Below are positions 18,282 to 27,852 of a stretch of DNA of 64,000 nt, in pieces. Position 1 is the first letter of the stretch; every line of letters begins with the position of its first letter. The notes beneath the pieces were generated by a model. It was not told where the DNA came from, ran no database searches, and saw only the letters and a list, made by a program, of their open reading frames with translations. The stretch covers positions 1 to 64,000 of the forward strand of contig SVEO01000004.1 of the NCBI GenBank assembly GCA_015057275.1, written 5' to 3'. This DNA comes from Lachnospiraceae bacterium (lineage in GTDB: Bacteria > Bacillota > Clostridia > Lachnospirales > Lachnospiraceae). Position numbers and translations under genes: made by a program.

Positions 18282-18464
18282 TCAATCCTTTAACGGAATT
18301 CCATTGCCATCTACTTTTATGTTGCCGCAGAGAATCTGGACACCTTCTACAATTGCCCAAATTTCAATACCCAATACAACTAATGCACCAATACCGATAC
18401 AGCTCAACACCATACCGACAAGCGTGCACACTAACTGTGTTACTGCCTTAGGTTTCTCTTTTGA
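18282..18464 (-). pseudogene. TM2-domain protein remnant (C-terminal half only)
   Basis: About 60 codons without a usable start codon. The translation resembles the end of TM2-domain membrane proteins: a segment KAVTQL, a hydrophobic stretch, EIWAIVEGVQIL and DGNGIPLKD. TM2 proteins normally begin with a first helix containing a Gly-x-HxFYLG motif; that half is absent and the frame is closed by a stop codon at 18465. I read this as a decayed gene whose 3' end abuts tcdA. It could also be an alternative-start peptide, but no ribosome site supports this. Confidence 0.55.
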
Positions 18465-18569
18465 TTACTAAAATTTTTGCAATCACTAGTTTAACATAGT
18501 AAAGTGAAAAACACAATTACTTTTATAAAACATGTATTTTGCTTTTATAATTTTAAATAGCTTTCGTCT

Positions 18570-19910
18570 TTATCGTTCCATCAACTCCACATACGCTTTT
18601 TCCTCGGCGATGCTCTTATACGCCGGACGGATAATCTTGCCGCTGTTAACAAGCTCTTCTATGCGGTGCGCGGACCAACCGACAATTCTGGCAATCGCAA
18701 AAATCGGTGTGTACAACTCGAGCGGAATGCCGAGCATATGATATACAAATCCGCTGTAGAAATCGACGTTTGCACTGACCCCCTTATAAATCTTACGCTT
18801 CTTTGAAATAATCTGCGGTGCCAGCGTCTCTACCATTGAATAAAGCTCAAATTCTTCCTGACAGCCCTTCTCCGCCGCCAGCTTGCCGACGAATGTTTTA
18901 AACACTTCTGCTCGCGGATCAGACAGCGAGTACACCGCATGTCCCATCCCGTAAATCAACCCCTGACCGTCAAATGCTTCGCCGCGCAAGGTTTTTTCCA
19001 AATAGTCGGCTACCGCTGCTTCATCTTTTGTGTCAGGAACATTCGCCTTTAAGTCATTCATCATCTCCACAACTTTAATGTTCGCACCGCCGTGTTTCGG
19101 TCCCTTTAATGAGGAGAGTGCCGCCGCCATTACTGAATAAGTATCAGACCCGGCCGAGGTTACGACATGCGTCGTAAAGGTCGAGTTGTTACCGCCGCCA
19201 TGCTCCATATGTAGAATCAGTGCAATATCGAGAACCTTTGCTTCCAAATCGGAATACTTCATGTCCGGTCGTAACAGCCGCAATAAATTTTCCGCGGTAG
19301 AAAGCGTCGGGTCAGGCTGATGAATATACATACTACCGTTGTTTTCATAATGATTGTAGGCATGATAACCGTACACAGACAACATCGGAAATACACTGAT
19401 TAACATCATGCACTGGCGCAACACATTGGAAATTTCCAGATTCGACACGTCTCTGTCATACGATGCCAGCGTCAGCACGCTTCTCGTCAGTGTATTCATA
19501 ATATCCTTGCTAGGCGCTTTCATGACAACGTCACGCACGAAATTGGTCGGCAGCATACGCATTTGTCCAAGCATGCGGGCAAATTCGTCTAGCTGTGCCT
19601 TATCCGGCAACTCACCGAACAACAGCAGATAAGCGGTTTCCTCAAATGCAAAACGGTTTTCCCGCGATGCCGCACTGACTAAATCGCGCACATTGATGCC
19701 ACGGTAAGATAACTTTCCTTCGCACGGATATTCCACGCCATCCACAATTTTCTTTGCTACAATGTTTGATACCGATGTCAGCCCTGCAACTACACCGTTA
19801 CCGTTTTTATCGCGCAGACCACGTTTCACTTTGTATTGGTCATAAAGCTCCACTGGTATGTTATCTTCTTTTGTTAATAATTTCGCCTGTTCTTCAATAT
19901 ATCCCTTCAA
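18570..19910 (-). CDS. gltA: Citrate synthase
   Basis: 446 residues. The enzyme condenses oxaloacetate and acetyl-CoA. Active-site residues are present: His in LHMEHGGGNNSTF (about 245), His in GMGHAVYSLSDPR (about 325) and Asp in NVDFYSGF (about 385). The N-terminal 40-residue extension before the GLTSVSNI core is usual in Clostridia. The start codon is TTG, chosen because AAGGAGG lies 9 bases upstream and no ATG is available. A symmetric hairpin lies in the leader. No aconitase or isocitrate dehydrogenase is adjacent. Confidence 0.95.
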   Translation of the reverse strand: MKGYIEEQAKLLTKEDNIPVELYDQYKVKRGLRDKNGNGVVAGLTSVSNIVAKKIVDGVEYPCEGKLSYRGINVRDLVSAASRENRFAFEETAYLLLFGELPDKAQLDEFARMLGQMRMLPTNFVRDVVMKAPSKDIMNTLTRSVLTLASYDRDVSNLEISNVLRQCMMLISVFPMLSVYGYHAYNHYENNGSMYIHQPDPTLSTAENLLRLLRPDMKYSDLEAKVLDIALILHMEHGGGNNSTFTTHVVTSAGSDTYSVMAAALSSLKGPKHGGANIKVVEMMNDLKANVPDTKDEAAVADYLEKTLRGEAFDGQGLIYGMGHAVYSLSDPRAEVFKTFVGKLAAEKGCQEEFELYSMVETLAPQIISKKRKIYKGVSANVDFYSGFVYHMLGIPLELYTPIFAIARIVGWSAHRIEELVNSGKIIRPAYKSIAEEKAYVELMER

Positions 19911-19934
19911 TAATATCTACCTCCTTGTTCTTAA

Positions 19935-20003
19935 TAACAATGAGCTGTTACAACGCGCTTATCGTTTGTCATAACAGCCCATGAATCCCTTAAATTATTG
20001 TTA
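19935..20003 (-). promoter_or_regulatory. Symmetric stem-loop in the citrate synthase leader
   Basis: Two nested inverted repeats, an outer 7-bp pair (TAACAAT/ATTGTTA, overlapping the kinase stop) and an inner 8-of-9 pair (GAGCTGTTA/TAACAGCCC), enclose about 20 bases. No U-run follows, so it is not a standard terminator. It might be a regulatory leader or processing site between kinase and citrate synthase. Confidence 0.35.
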
Positions 20004-21605
20004 TCTCAGACAGTCTACAGCTGCTCTTTCGATTGGCAGACCTGCAACGTAGCGCTCGATAAACTGGTCGAAGCCTTCTACATCATCCGGATTTGGATAT
20101 AATGTCTTACAGGACTGACCGGCAAATACTCTCTTGAGTAAGTAGTCATCCAAAGTTTCGCCTTCTGCCTTGTTTATCATGTAGGAAGCGAGCAATGCGA
20201 TACCCCAAGCACCGCCTTCACCTGCTGTCTCCATAACGGAAACTGCTGTGTTGATCGCGCCTGCAAGAATACTCTGGCCAACTCCTTCTGTCTTGAATAA
20301 GCCGCCGTGGCCGAAAATTTCATCAACCTTAACACCTTCCTGCTTTAAGAGGATGTCTAAACCGGTCTTTAATGCACCGAGAGCTGTGTAAAGGTTTACA
20401 CGCATGAAGTTTGCAAGGTTAAACTTGCTTTCCGGTGTACGAACAAATAACGGACGTCCTTCTTCGAAGTTTGTGATATGCTCACCCGAGAAGTAGTTAT
20501 ATGCTAATAAGCCGCCGCAATCCTTGTCACCTTCAAGCGCTTTGTTGTAAAGGGTTCCGAACAGCTTGTTCATGTCAACTTCCATGCCCATAGCTTCCGC
20601 AAACTGCTTGAAAATATTTACCCAGGCATTCAAGTCAGATGTACAGTTGTTACAGTGAACCATCGCTACGAGATTACCTGTCGGTGTGGTAACAAGATCG
20701 ATTGCATCATATACTTTGGAAAGTTCTTTTTCCAGAACGATCATCGCAAATACAGAGGTACCTGCAGAAACGTTACCTGTACGCTTTGCTACGCTATTTG
20801 TAGCAACCATACCGGTGCCTGCATCACCTTCCGGCGGACACATCGGGATACCAGCCTGTAAGTTACCGGAAACGTCTAATAACTTCGCGCCTTCTGCGGT
20901 AAGAGTACCTGCGTTTTCGCCGGCAGTTAAGATGCCCGGCATAATGTCTTCAAGCTTCCAAGGAAGGTTTTTGTCAGCGATTAATTCGTTGAACTGCTCA
21001 ACCATGCGCGCATTGTATTTACCTGTTTCGATGTCAATTGGGAACATACCAGATGCTTCACCAACACCTAAAACCTTCTCGCCGGACAACTTCCAGTGAA
21101 TGTATCCTTCCAGTGTTGTCTGGAATGCAATCTTATCGATGTGTTCTTCGTTATTTAAAATCGCCTGATACAGATGAGCGATACTCCATCTCTGTGGAAT
21201 GTGATAGTTAAATAATTCGGTTAACGCTTCGGAAGCCGGACCTGTGATACTGTTTCTCCAAGTACGGAACGGTACTAAAAGCTTGCCAGCTTCGTCAAAT
21301 ACCATGTAACCATGCATCATCGCACTGAAACCAATGGCACCAACGGTAGTAAGTGTCACGTCGTACTGCGCCTTAACATCTGCTGCCATGTTACTGTAAG
21401 CGTCCTGTAAGCCTGTCCAGATATCGTCCAAAGTATAGGTCCAGATACCATTGTCCAGTCTGTTTTCCCACTGATGGTCGCCGGATGCAATCGGTGCATT
21501 GTCTGAGCCAATTAAAACAGCTTTAATTCTGGTGGAACCGAACTCAATACCCAGGGCGGTCTTACCAGCTAAAATGTCTTCTTTTGCTTTCATTACATTA
21601 CTCAT
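20001..21605 (-). CDS. FGGY-family carbohydrate kinase (ribulokinase/xylulokinase-like)
   Basis: 534 residues, longer than typical XylB (about 490-510) and near AraB (about 550). The N-terminal FGGY fold has [14 protein letters not shown] near residue 16 and [10 protein letters not shown] with the expected Met-His near 100. The C-terminal ATP part has AGTSVFAM near 285 and [12 protein letters not shown] near 435. It phosphorylates a pentulose or related sugar; I favour a ribulokinase-type role given the arabinanase in this window, but this is not provable here. GGAGG lies 8 bases before ATG 21605. It is the only kinase of its pathway nearby; no araA or araD is seen. Confidence 0.85.
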   Translation of the reverse strand: MSNVMKAKEDILAGKTALGIEFGSTRIKAVLIGSDNAPIASGDHQWENRLDNGIWTYTLDDIWTGLQDAYSNMAADVKAQYDVTLTTVGAIGFSAMMHGYMVFDEAGKLLVPFRTWRNSITGPASEALTELFNYHIPQRWSIAHLYQAILNNEEHIDKIAFQTTLEGYIHWKLSGEKVLGVGEASGMFPIDIETGKYNARMVEQFNELIADKNLPWKLEDIMPGILTAGENAGTLTAEGAKLLDVSGNLQAGIPMCPPEGDAGTGMVATNSVAKRTGNVSAGTSVFAMIVLEKELSKVYDAIDLVTTPTGNLVAMVHCNNCTSDLNAWVNIFKQFAEAMGMEVDMNKLFGTLYNKALEGDKDCGGLLAYNYFSGEHITNFEEGRPLFVRTPESKFNLANFMRVNLYTALGALKTGLDILLKQEGVKVDEIFGHGGLFKTEGVGQSILAGAINTAVSVMETAGEGGAWGIALLASYMINKAEGETLDDYLLKRVFAGQSCKTLYPNPDDVEGFDQFIERYVAGLPIERAAVDCLR

Positions 21606-21710
21606 GTATGTATCCTCCATTCATTATAAATAATTTTGTTTCGAAAATTACCTTTTTTTAGTATACACTATGTACATGTTTTTTTCAAGGACATTTCGCA
21701 AGATTAAAAA

Positions 21711-21737
21711 AGCCCTTCAGCAACCACTGAAAGGCAT
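21711..21737 (-). terminator. Terminator of tRNA-Gly
   Basis: A 9-bp stem (GCCTTTCAG/CTGAAGGGC) followed by a T-run on the minus strand lies directly behind the tRNA. Confidence 0.88.
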
Positions 21738-21743
21738 AAAAAA

Positions 21744-21815
<72 letters not shown>

Positions 21816-21837
21816 AAAACTGTTTTCAACAGTTGGT

Positions 21838-21866
21838 ATTCTACTAAATAACCAACTGTTTGTCAA
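21838..21866 (-). promoter_or_regulatory. Promoter of tRNA-Gly
   Basis: On the minus strand TTGACA (21861-21866), 17 bases, TAGAAT (21838-21843): a full -35 and five of six in the -10. The region also contains repeated AACAGTT/AACTGTT motifs that form an inverted repeat around the -10, which may influence its strength. Confidence 0.85.
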
Positions 21867-21902
21867 CAGTTTTTTTTAATTTTTCAAAAATAACCGTATC
21901 CC

Positions 21903-23702
21903 CTATAGATTAGCTGCTTTTTCCATCTCATCCAGCAGCTCGGCGAACAGTTGCATTGCTTCTTCCACCGGCTGCGGCTGTTCCATGTCCACCCCAGCCA
22001 AGCGCAGAAGGTCAATCGGATCCTTACTGCAGCCGCCGGTTAAGAATTTCATATAATCTGCAACACCGGCTTCGCCTTCCGTCATAATCTTCTTAGAAAG
22101 CGCAATGGCTGCGGAAAATCCAGTTGCATACTGATAAACATAAAACGGTGTGTAGAAATGTGGGATGCGCGCCCATTCCATCGCAATATCCTCATCAACT
22201 ACTAAGCCGTCGCCGAAATACAACTTGTTTAAATCGTAGTACAGCTCGCTTAAATTGTCGCCGTTTAGCGGGGTACCGTCCGCGCTCATCTGGTGCGCCT
22301 TCATCTCGAATTCTGCAAACATCGTCTGTCGGAAAATCGTGGCACGGAACTGCTCTAAAAAGTAATTAATCAGATACATCTTTTCCTTTTGAGAGGATGC
22401 CTTCTTTAACAAGTAGTGAATTAAGAGCGATTCATTACATGTGGAAGCAACCTCTGCGACAAAGATGCGATAACCTGCATAGGTAATCGGCTGTGTTTGA
22501 TCCGAATAATAGGAATGCAGTGCATGTCCCATTTCGTGTGCAAGGGTAAATACGTTGCTTAAATTGTCCTGATAATTTAACAAAACATATGGATGTGTAC
22601 CGTATGCGCCCCAAGAATAAGCACCGCTGCGCTTGCCTTGATTTTCATATACATCAATCCAGCGATTATCAAATCCTTCCTGCAAAACATTCAGGTAATC
22701 CTCGCCCATCGGCGCTAAACCTTCTTTGACAAGCTTCTTCGCCTCTTCGTAAGTTACTTCCATCTTGAAATCAGAAACCATCGGTACATACAAATCATAC
22801 ATGTGAAGTTCATCCAAACCGAGCATTTTCTTGCGCAATGCCACATAGCGATGCATAAGCGGCAGTGATTTGTGAATCGTTTCAATCAAATTGTCATATA
22901 CTTTTTCCGGGATATGGCTGTCAAAAAGCGCTGCTGCTCTGGAAGATGGGAACTTACGGGCTTTTGCGCGAAATGCTTCCTGCTTTACGTTCGCTGCAAA
23001 TATAGTGCCAAGCATATTTTTGTACTTACTGTAGGTGCCGTACATCTGCTGAAAAACAGCCTTTCTCACTTCGCGATTTTGACTCTCAAGCAAAGAAATA
23101 TAACGTCCGTGGGTTAACTCCACCGGCTCACCATTTTCGCCGGTAATCGTGCCGAATTTCAAATCTGCATTATTGAAAATGGCAAAAATGTTACTCGGTG
23201 CGTTGCACACTTCGCCGGCCGCAGCAAGCAATGCTTCTTCCTTTTCCGATAAAATGTGCTCTTTTGTTCTTAAAAGGCGCTGCAGAGTAATTTCGTAGCA
23301 TTGCAAACGCTCACAGTCTTCCAAAAATTGATTTAATGTTTCTTCTGGAATCGCTAATATTTCCGGATTTGCAAAGGCCGATGCCTCATCCAGCTTAATC
23401 ATCAATTCCTCGGCGCGTGCAGCAAGCTTCTGATAATGCGAGTTGCCTAAATCTTCGTGTAAATGCTGATTACTATATACATACAGACGTTCAATCAGTA
23501 ATTTTGCCGCGTCGCACATTTCAAAATACTCTGCTAAACTATCCGCAGATTCGCCGAGTTTACCCTTTTTTGCGGAAATCTTCCCCAGATATTGCTCCAG
23601 TTGCTTATATTCCTGCTCCCATAGTTCCTCATTCGCATACATATCTTCCATCGCCCAGGTATATTTCGGATCTACTTCGTTTCTTTTTAATACTTCTTTC
23701 AT
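21903..23702 (-). CDS. pepF: Oligoendopeptidase F
   Basis: 599-residue M3B zinc metallopeptidase of the cytoplasm that cleaves peptides of about 7-17 residues. The zinc motif is seen as TLAHEMGHALHSYYSDQ near residue 380, with the third ligand region EVASTCNE about 25 residues later. The N-terminal helical domain and length are as usual (about 600). An in-frame TTG lies 12 bases upstream, but GGAG followed by six A places the start at ATG 23702. The decayed opp locus lies 2 kb away, so peptides must enter by another system. Confidence 0.94.
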   Translation of the reverse strand: MKEVLKRNEVDPKYTWAMEDMYANEELWEQEYKQLEQYLGKISAKKGKLGESADSLAEYFEMCDAAKLLIERLYVYSNQHLHEDLGNSHYQKLAARAEELMIKLDEASAFANPEILAIPEETLNQFLEDCERLQCYEITLQRLLRTKEHILSEKEEALLAAAGEVCNAPSNIFAIFNNADLKFGTITGENGEPVELTHGRYISLLESQNREVRKAVFQQMYGTYSKYKNMLGTIFAANVKQEAFRAKARKFPSSRAAALFDSHIPEKVYDNLIETIHKSLPLMHRYVALRKKMLGLDELHMYDLYVPMVSDFKMEVTYEEAKKLVKEGLAPMGEDYLNVLQEGFDNRWIDVYENQGKRSGAYSWGAYGTHPYVLLNYQDNLSNVFTLAHEMGHALHSYYSDQTQPITYAGYRIFVAEVASTCNESLLIHYLLKKASSQKEKMYLINYFLEQFRATIFRQTMFAEFEMKAHQMSADGTPLNGDNLSELYYDLNKLYFGDGLVVDEDIAMEWARIPHFYTPFYVYQYATGFSAAIALSKKIMTEGEAGVADYMKFLTGGCSKDPIDLLRLAGVDMEQPQPVEEAMQLFAELLDEMEKAANL

Positions 23703-23740
23703 TTTTTTCTCCAATTTAACCGCATCCGCGGTAACATATT

Positions 23741-24679
23741 TTATACGAGTCCCATTGTTCTTAAAATATATAAAATCGTGGTCAGCGAGAATGCGGACAG
23801 TACAGTCGTCACCATAATCACGCTGGCTGTCAGTTCACCGTCGTTTTTCATATTTTTCGCCATGATGTAGCAGCTCGGTGTCGTCGGCGACCCCAACATA
23901 ATCATTATCGCGACCAATTTGCTGCCCGTAAAGCCCATTGCCACAGCAAACGGCAGGAAAACTGCCGGCAGCACTGCCAACTTAATTACTGCCGCTACCA
24001 TCGTCGGCTTGATTTTCGCTAGTGCCTTTCTCCCTTCAAAGCTTCCGCCGATGGCAAGTACCGCAAGCGGCGTGGCCGTGCGGGCTAGATTTGAGAGTGT
24101 CGTGCGGGCAATCGTTGGTAATCCGATAGGCAGCGCCGTATAAATAAGTCCGGCAAGGATGCCTAAAATAATCGGATTCGTAATCACATTTTTTATCGTC
24201 TGTCCCCAGCTTCGTTCTTCCGCTTCCGCCGATTCTTTCGACAGCACGAGCACTGCATAAATATTAAATAACGGTACTGCACCGATAATCATTAACGGTA
24301 CCATGCCGGAATCGCCGTAAATATTCTCAATCAGCGCTACACCGAGAATCGCCGCGCTGCTGCGGTAAGCCGCCTGCACGAACGCGCCGATGATAGACTT
24401 GTCCTTGATAAAAACTTTCGCCAGTCCCCAAATCGTCCAAAAGACAATCGACGTGACAACTGCACAGAAAAGCACAAAACGCAAGTCAAAATTCTTCGCA
24501 ATCTCTGCATCTAAAATATCCAAAAACAGCAGGCACGGAAGTGTGATTTTAAAGTTGATTTTATTTGATATACGGATAAATTCATCGTTGATGAGACCGA
24601 TTTGCTTTAAAATATAGCCGAGAATCATCAACAAAAAAATCGGCATCGTCGTGTTTAAGCTAAAAATCAGTGCATCCAT
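23741..24679 (-). CDS. AEC family (auxin efflux carrier-like) transporter
   Basis: 312 residues with about ten membrane helices. The N-terminal pattern PIFLLMILGYILKQIGLI is characteristic of AEC permeases, as is the GSPTTPSCYIMAKNM stretch at about residue 263 with its conserved small residues before a helix. Bacterial members move malate, malonate or other organic anions; the substrate is unknown. The start has AAGGCGAAAGAG upstream. It lies 18 bp after the endonuclease IV stop codon on the same strand and is probably cotranscribed with it. Confidence 0.87.
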   Translation of the reverse strand: MDALIFSLNTTMPIFLLMILGYILKQIGLINDEFIRISNKINFKITLPCLLFLDILDAEIAKNFDLRFVLFCAVVTSIVFWTIWGLAKVFIKDKSIIGAFVQAAYRSSAAILGVALIENIYGDSGMVPLMIIGAVPLFNIYAVLVLSKESAEAEERSWGQTIKNVITNPIILGILAGLIYTALPIGLPTIARTTLSNLARTATPLAVLAIGGSFEGRKALAKIKPTMVAAVIKLAVLPAVFLPFAVAMGFTGSKLVAIMIMLGSPTTPSCYIMAKNMKNDGELTASVIMVTTVLSAFSLTTILYILRTMGLV

Positions 24680-24697
24680 TCTCTTTCGCCTTCTTAA

Positions 24698-25585
24698 TTA
24701 TTGCTTATTTTTCCAATCGGTAAACACTCCCGCGCGCAGCATCTCGATTTCATGCTTATATGGTGCCGTTAAATCTTTCGGCTTCGCCGGATCAAGCGCC
24801 ACATAAGGTGTTTCCAAAATCTTCGGTACATTCTCGAAATCCGGATGATGCACAATGTAGCTTAATGCGTCAAAACCTAGCGTGCCGTAACCGATGTTCT
24901 CGTGACGGTCCTTCGATGCTCCATTTGGATTTTTACTGTCGTTAATATGGAACACAGCAATCTGCTCCTTGCCGATAATTTTATCAAACTGTTCCATCAC
25001 ACCGTCAAAATCGTTTACCACATCATACCCGGCATCGTTTGTGTGGCAGGTGTCGAAGCAGACACGTAATTTGTCATTATACACAACGCCGTCGTAAATG
25101 CGTGCCAGCTCTTCGAAGCTACGACCAAGCTCGCTGCCTTTGCCGGCCATCGTCTCGAGTGCAAGGTTGACACTGCAATCGGCCGTCAGCACTTGATTTA
25201 AGCCTTTAATAATTTGACGGATGCCGGCATCTGCGCCCTCGCCGACATGGGAGCCCGGATGCAGTACAAGCGTGCGGCTCTTCATCGCTGCCGTACGCTT
25301 AAGTTCAATCGCCAAAAATTCCGTCGCTAATTCAAAAATCTCTGGCTTTACACAGTTCGCCAGATTAATGATATATGGCGCATGAATAATAATATCTTCA
25401 ATACCATGCTCTTTCATGTACACCCACGCCGCATCAATATTTAATTCTTCAATTGCTTTTCTTCGTGTGTTCTGTGGTGCTCCCGTATATGCCATAAAGA
25501 CGTTTGCACCGTAGCCTGCTGCCTCCTTCGCCGAAGCAAGCAGCATCTCTTTTCCACTCATTCCTACATGTGAACCTAGTAACAT
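24698..25585 (-). CDS. nfo: Deoxyribonuclease IV (AP endonuclease)
   Basis: 295-residue TIM-barrel enzyme with three metal ions that cuts 5' of abasic sites in base excision repair. Family elements: [10 protein letters not shown] at the start, [13 protein letters not shown] near 70, [12 protein letters not shown] near 105, [13 protein letters not shown] near 140, [14 protein letters not shown] near 175, [23 protein letters not shown] near 215. GGAGG precedes ATG 25585; the frame is open further upstream but that part lacks a site. Confidence 0.96.
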   Translation of the reverse strand: MLLGSHVGMSGKEMLLASAKEAAGYGANVFMAYTGAPQNTRRKAIEELNIDAAWVYMKEHGIEDIIIHAPYIINLANCVKPEIFELATEFLAIELKRTAAMKSRTLVLHPGSHVGEGADAGIRQIIKGLNQVLTADCSVNLALETMAGKGSELGRSFEELARIYDGVVYNDKLRVCFDTCHTNDAGYDVVNDFDGVMEQFDKIIGKEQIAVFHINDSKNPNGASKDRHENIGYGTLGFDALSYIVHHPDFENVPKILETPYVALDPAKPKDLTAPYKHEIEMLRAGVFTDWKNKQ

Positions 25586-25657
25586 ATTTTTACCTCCAAT
25601 ATACAATCTATGTTACCACTTGGTTTCGTTTTTGACAAGTAACAGCGATGCGATAAC

Positions 25658-25699
25658 AAAAAACTGAGAAGAATATTTTACCATTCCTCTCAGCTTTTT
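25658..25699 (-). terminator. Terminator behind the opp remnant / small membrane protein
   Basis: A stem of about 16 bp (AAAAAGCTGAGAGGAAT with its near complement) ends in a run of T on the minus strand. Confidence 0.8.
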
Positions 25700-25726
25700 A
25701 CATTCGTCTTTGCTGTCTTTTTATTT

Positions 25727-25966
25727 TCACGCGACAGAAAACAGAAAAGTCATAATGAAAAACAGACTCATTAGAAACCCCACTGCAATGAGCGTCGGTA
25801 CAAGCATCATTTTCGTCGCCAGCCAGTAGGTTCTCCAGATATCCCTAAAGCCCGCATACGGTCTTATGTCCTTATTTTCCGGCTTGCCGGATAATCCTGA
25901 CATATCAGCAATGGTACTTCCATCATCAATATACGTAATCTTTTCTTTTTTCTTCTTTTCTCGCAT
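25727..25966 (-). CDS. Small single-helix membrane protein, conserved type
   Basis: 79 residues: a charged N-terminus (MREKKKKEK, then ITYIDDG..IADMSG), a soluble segment and one predicted membrane helix at about residues 54-77. I do not recognise a functional family. A clear AGAGGA site precedes the ATG. It sits directly after the oppF remnant on the same strand, so it may be an accessory gene of the transporter operon that stayed intact while the transporter decayed. Confidence 0.7.
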   Translation of the reverse strand: MREKKKKEKITYIDDGSTIADMSGLSGKPENKDIRPYAGFRDIWRTYWLATKMMLVPTLIAVGFLMSLFFIMTFLFSVA

Positions 25967-25991
25967 CTGTTTTTGTCCTCTCTGCCTGAAA

Positions 25992-26732
25992 TTAATCCAG
26001 AAGGTGACATGCTACGAAATGGCCCTCACCATATTCTTTGTACTCAGGTGTAATATGTTTACAAATTTCTTTTGCATGCGAACAACAGGTATGGAATCGG
26101 CATCCCTTCGGCGGATTTGCCGGAGACGGAATATCTCCCTTAAGAATCACACGATTCATCTTAATATCCGGGTCCGGCTGCGGAATCGCTGAGAACAATG
26201 CTTGTGTATACGGATACAGCGGATTGTCAAAGACATCCTTCTTGCTACCGAATTCCATCATCGCCCCTAAATACATAACATCAATCTTATCTGAAATAAA
26301 CTTTACAACAGATAAGTCATGGGAAATAAATACATAGGTAAGGTTCATCTCCTGCTGCAGCTTCTTTAACAGATTGATAATCTGTGCCTGAATCGACACG
26401 TCGAGCGCAGATACCGGCTCTTCGCAGATAACCAGCTTAGGATTTACCGAAAGTGCTCTGGCAATACAGATTCTCTGTCTCTGTCCGCCGGAGAATTCAT
26501 GCGGATATCTTTCATAATAATCTCTCAAACCGCATTTATCCATCAATTCGAGGACATAGTTCTTAACCTCGTCCTTCGGCACGATATTATGAACCATGAG
26601 CGGTTCGGAAATAATTCTACCGGAAGTTGGCTGATGAAGCTTTAAGATGGCACGTCCGAGTGCTGTCTTACCACAACCCGACTCACCAACGACACCTAAG
26701 GTTTCGCCTGCTTTAAGCTTAAAGGAAACATC
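25992..26732 (-). pseudogene. oppF: Oligopeptide ABC transporter ATPase OppF, internally deleted
   Basis: The open frame from the junction at about 26732 to 25992 reads a Walker A (GESGCGKT) and LKLHQPTSG. It then jumps near 26607-26619 directly to SEPLMVHNIV, signature FSGGQRQR, Walker B LVICEEPVSALD, the H-loop and the C-terminal OppF zone with CRFHTCCSHAKEICK. About 40 residues between Walker A and signature, including the Q-loop, are missing, and the true N-terminus with its start codon is gone. ATPase activity is therefore unlikely. The remaining parts are well conserved, so the damage looks recent, or arises from the assembly. Confidence 0.85.
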
Positions 26733-27202
26733 ATCGCAATTTGGTTGCCGCGAATTTTATAAATGTCACTCATTGGCATTTTTGCAATATCATATACCTT
26801 TTCCGTGCCATCCTGCTCAATTGCCTTAAAGCGAATTTTTCCTGAATAAATTTGTCCCTGCGGTCCCTGCAGAAGTCTCATTACCGACATACTCGTTACC
26901 GACTTACCGCAGCCAGATTCCCCTACAATACCTACGGTCATGTTCTTTGGCACGTCAATCGACACACCATTTACCGCTTTTACAACACCCTGCTCAGTAA
27001 AGAAGTAGGTATGTAAATCTTCAATTTCAAGAATATTCTCGTCATTGTTCATCTGCGTTAAATACTCAGATTCTTCCGCTTTCCGATACTTATACGCTTC
27101 TAAACGCTTCATAACTTTTGCATTTTCTTTCGCGATAGCACGAATCTCTTTGCCGGTGAGATAATTTCTCTTGCCTGATTTATTTTCTTTTTTCAAACTC
27201 AT
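26725..27202 (-). pseudogene. oppD: Oligopeptide ABC transporter ATPase OppD, truncated
   Basis: The first 158 residues look normal: a Lys-rich cytosolic lead, ILEIEDLHTYFFTEQGVVKAVNGV, Walker A GESGCGKSVT and YKIRGNQIAMMF up to the Q-loop. At 26725-26732 the sequence jumps into the start region of oppF in another frame and stops ten codons later. The signature, Walker B and C-terminal region of OppD are absent. The bases around the junction (GATGTTTC) would fit both the expected OppD and OppF coding sequence, which suggests a deletion between short repeats. Confidence 0.87.
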
Positions 27203-27205
27203 CGC

Positions 27206-27676
27206 TTATCTCCTCGCTTTCGGGTCAAGTGCATCACGCAAACCATCACCTACAAAGTTGAAGCCCAAAACAGCGATGACAATACATACGCCAGCCGGTA
27301 CCCAAACATTTAAGTGATTTTGCAAAATGTCCTGGTTTGTTGAAATGATATTGATCATCGTACCCCAGGCAGCATACGGTGCTTTTACACCAAGATTTAA
27401 GTAAGACAAAGTCGCTTCGTAAAGAATCATACTACCAAGGCTTAAGCTCATCTGCACGGTTAACTGTGGCATTACATTCGGCACCAGATGTTTGAAAATC
27501 TTTCTTGATGTCGAGTAGCCCATCGCTTCTGCTGCTACCATATATTCCTGTTCACGAAGGGAAAGAATCTGCCCTCTTACCAATCGTGCCGTGCCCGTCC
27601 AGGAAATAAATGTGAGGAAGGTCATCAATAAGTAAATACGGAACTGTGCATCAATGTCAGATGCATCCAGAATCGA
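27206..27676 (-). pseudogene. oppC: Oligopeptide ABC transporter permease OppC, 5' truncated
   Basis: About 155 residues of the C-terminal half of an OppC/DppC permease, including the cytoplasmic EAA loop (AAEAMGYSTSRKIFKHLVPN) and three membrane helices, ending LRDALDPKARR. Homology starts abruptly at ILDASDIDAQFRI; a stop codon lies just upstream (27677-27679) and no N-terminal half or oppB follows. The first internal ATG (27628 or 27625) has no ribosome site. It lies 3 bp before oppD, so this was an oppBCDF operon. Confidence 0.87.
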
Positions 27677-27792
27677 TTATGAAAAAGCAAATAGAAAACG
27701 ACTGTCTATGGCAAATTTTGTACTTTTTTTACAATTTAAAATCTGCTCCGTCAATTTCATTTTGACACCTGAAGATTTATCAAAGATTTGCT

Positions 27793-27821
27793 TTGACTTT
27801 TCCCCTTCTTCCATATAGAAT
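27793..27821 (+). promoter_or_regulatory. Sigma-A promoter for the GNAT gene
   Basis: TTGACT (27793-27798), 17 bases, TAGAAT (27816-27821). It rules out translation from the in-frame GTG/TTG codons at the far 5' end of the open frame and marks the border of the decayed opp region. Confidence 0.8.
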
Positions 27822-27852
27822 CGTCTATATATTTTATATTTTAGAACGGAAC

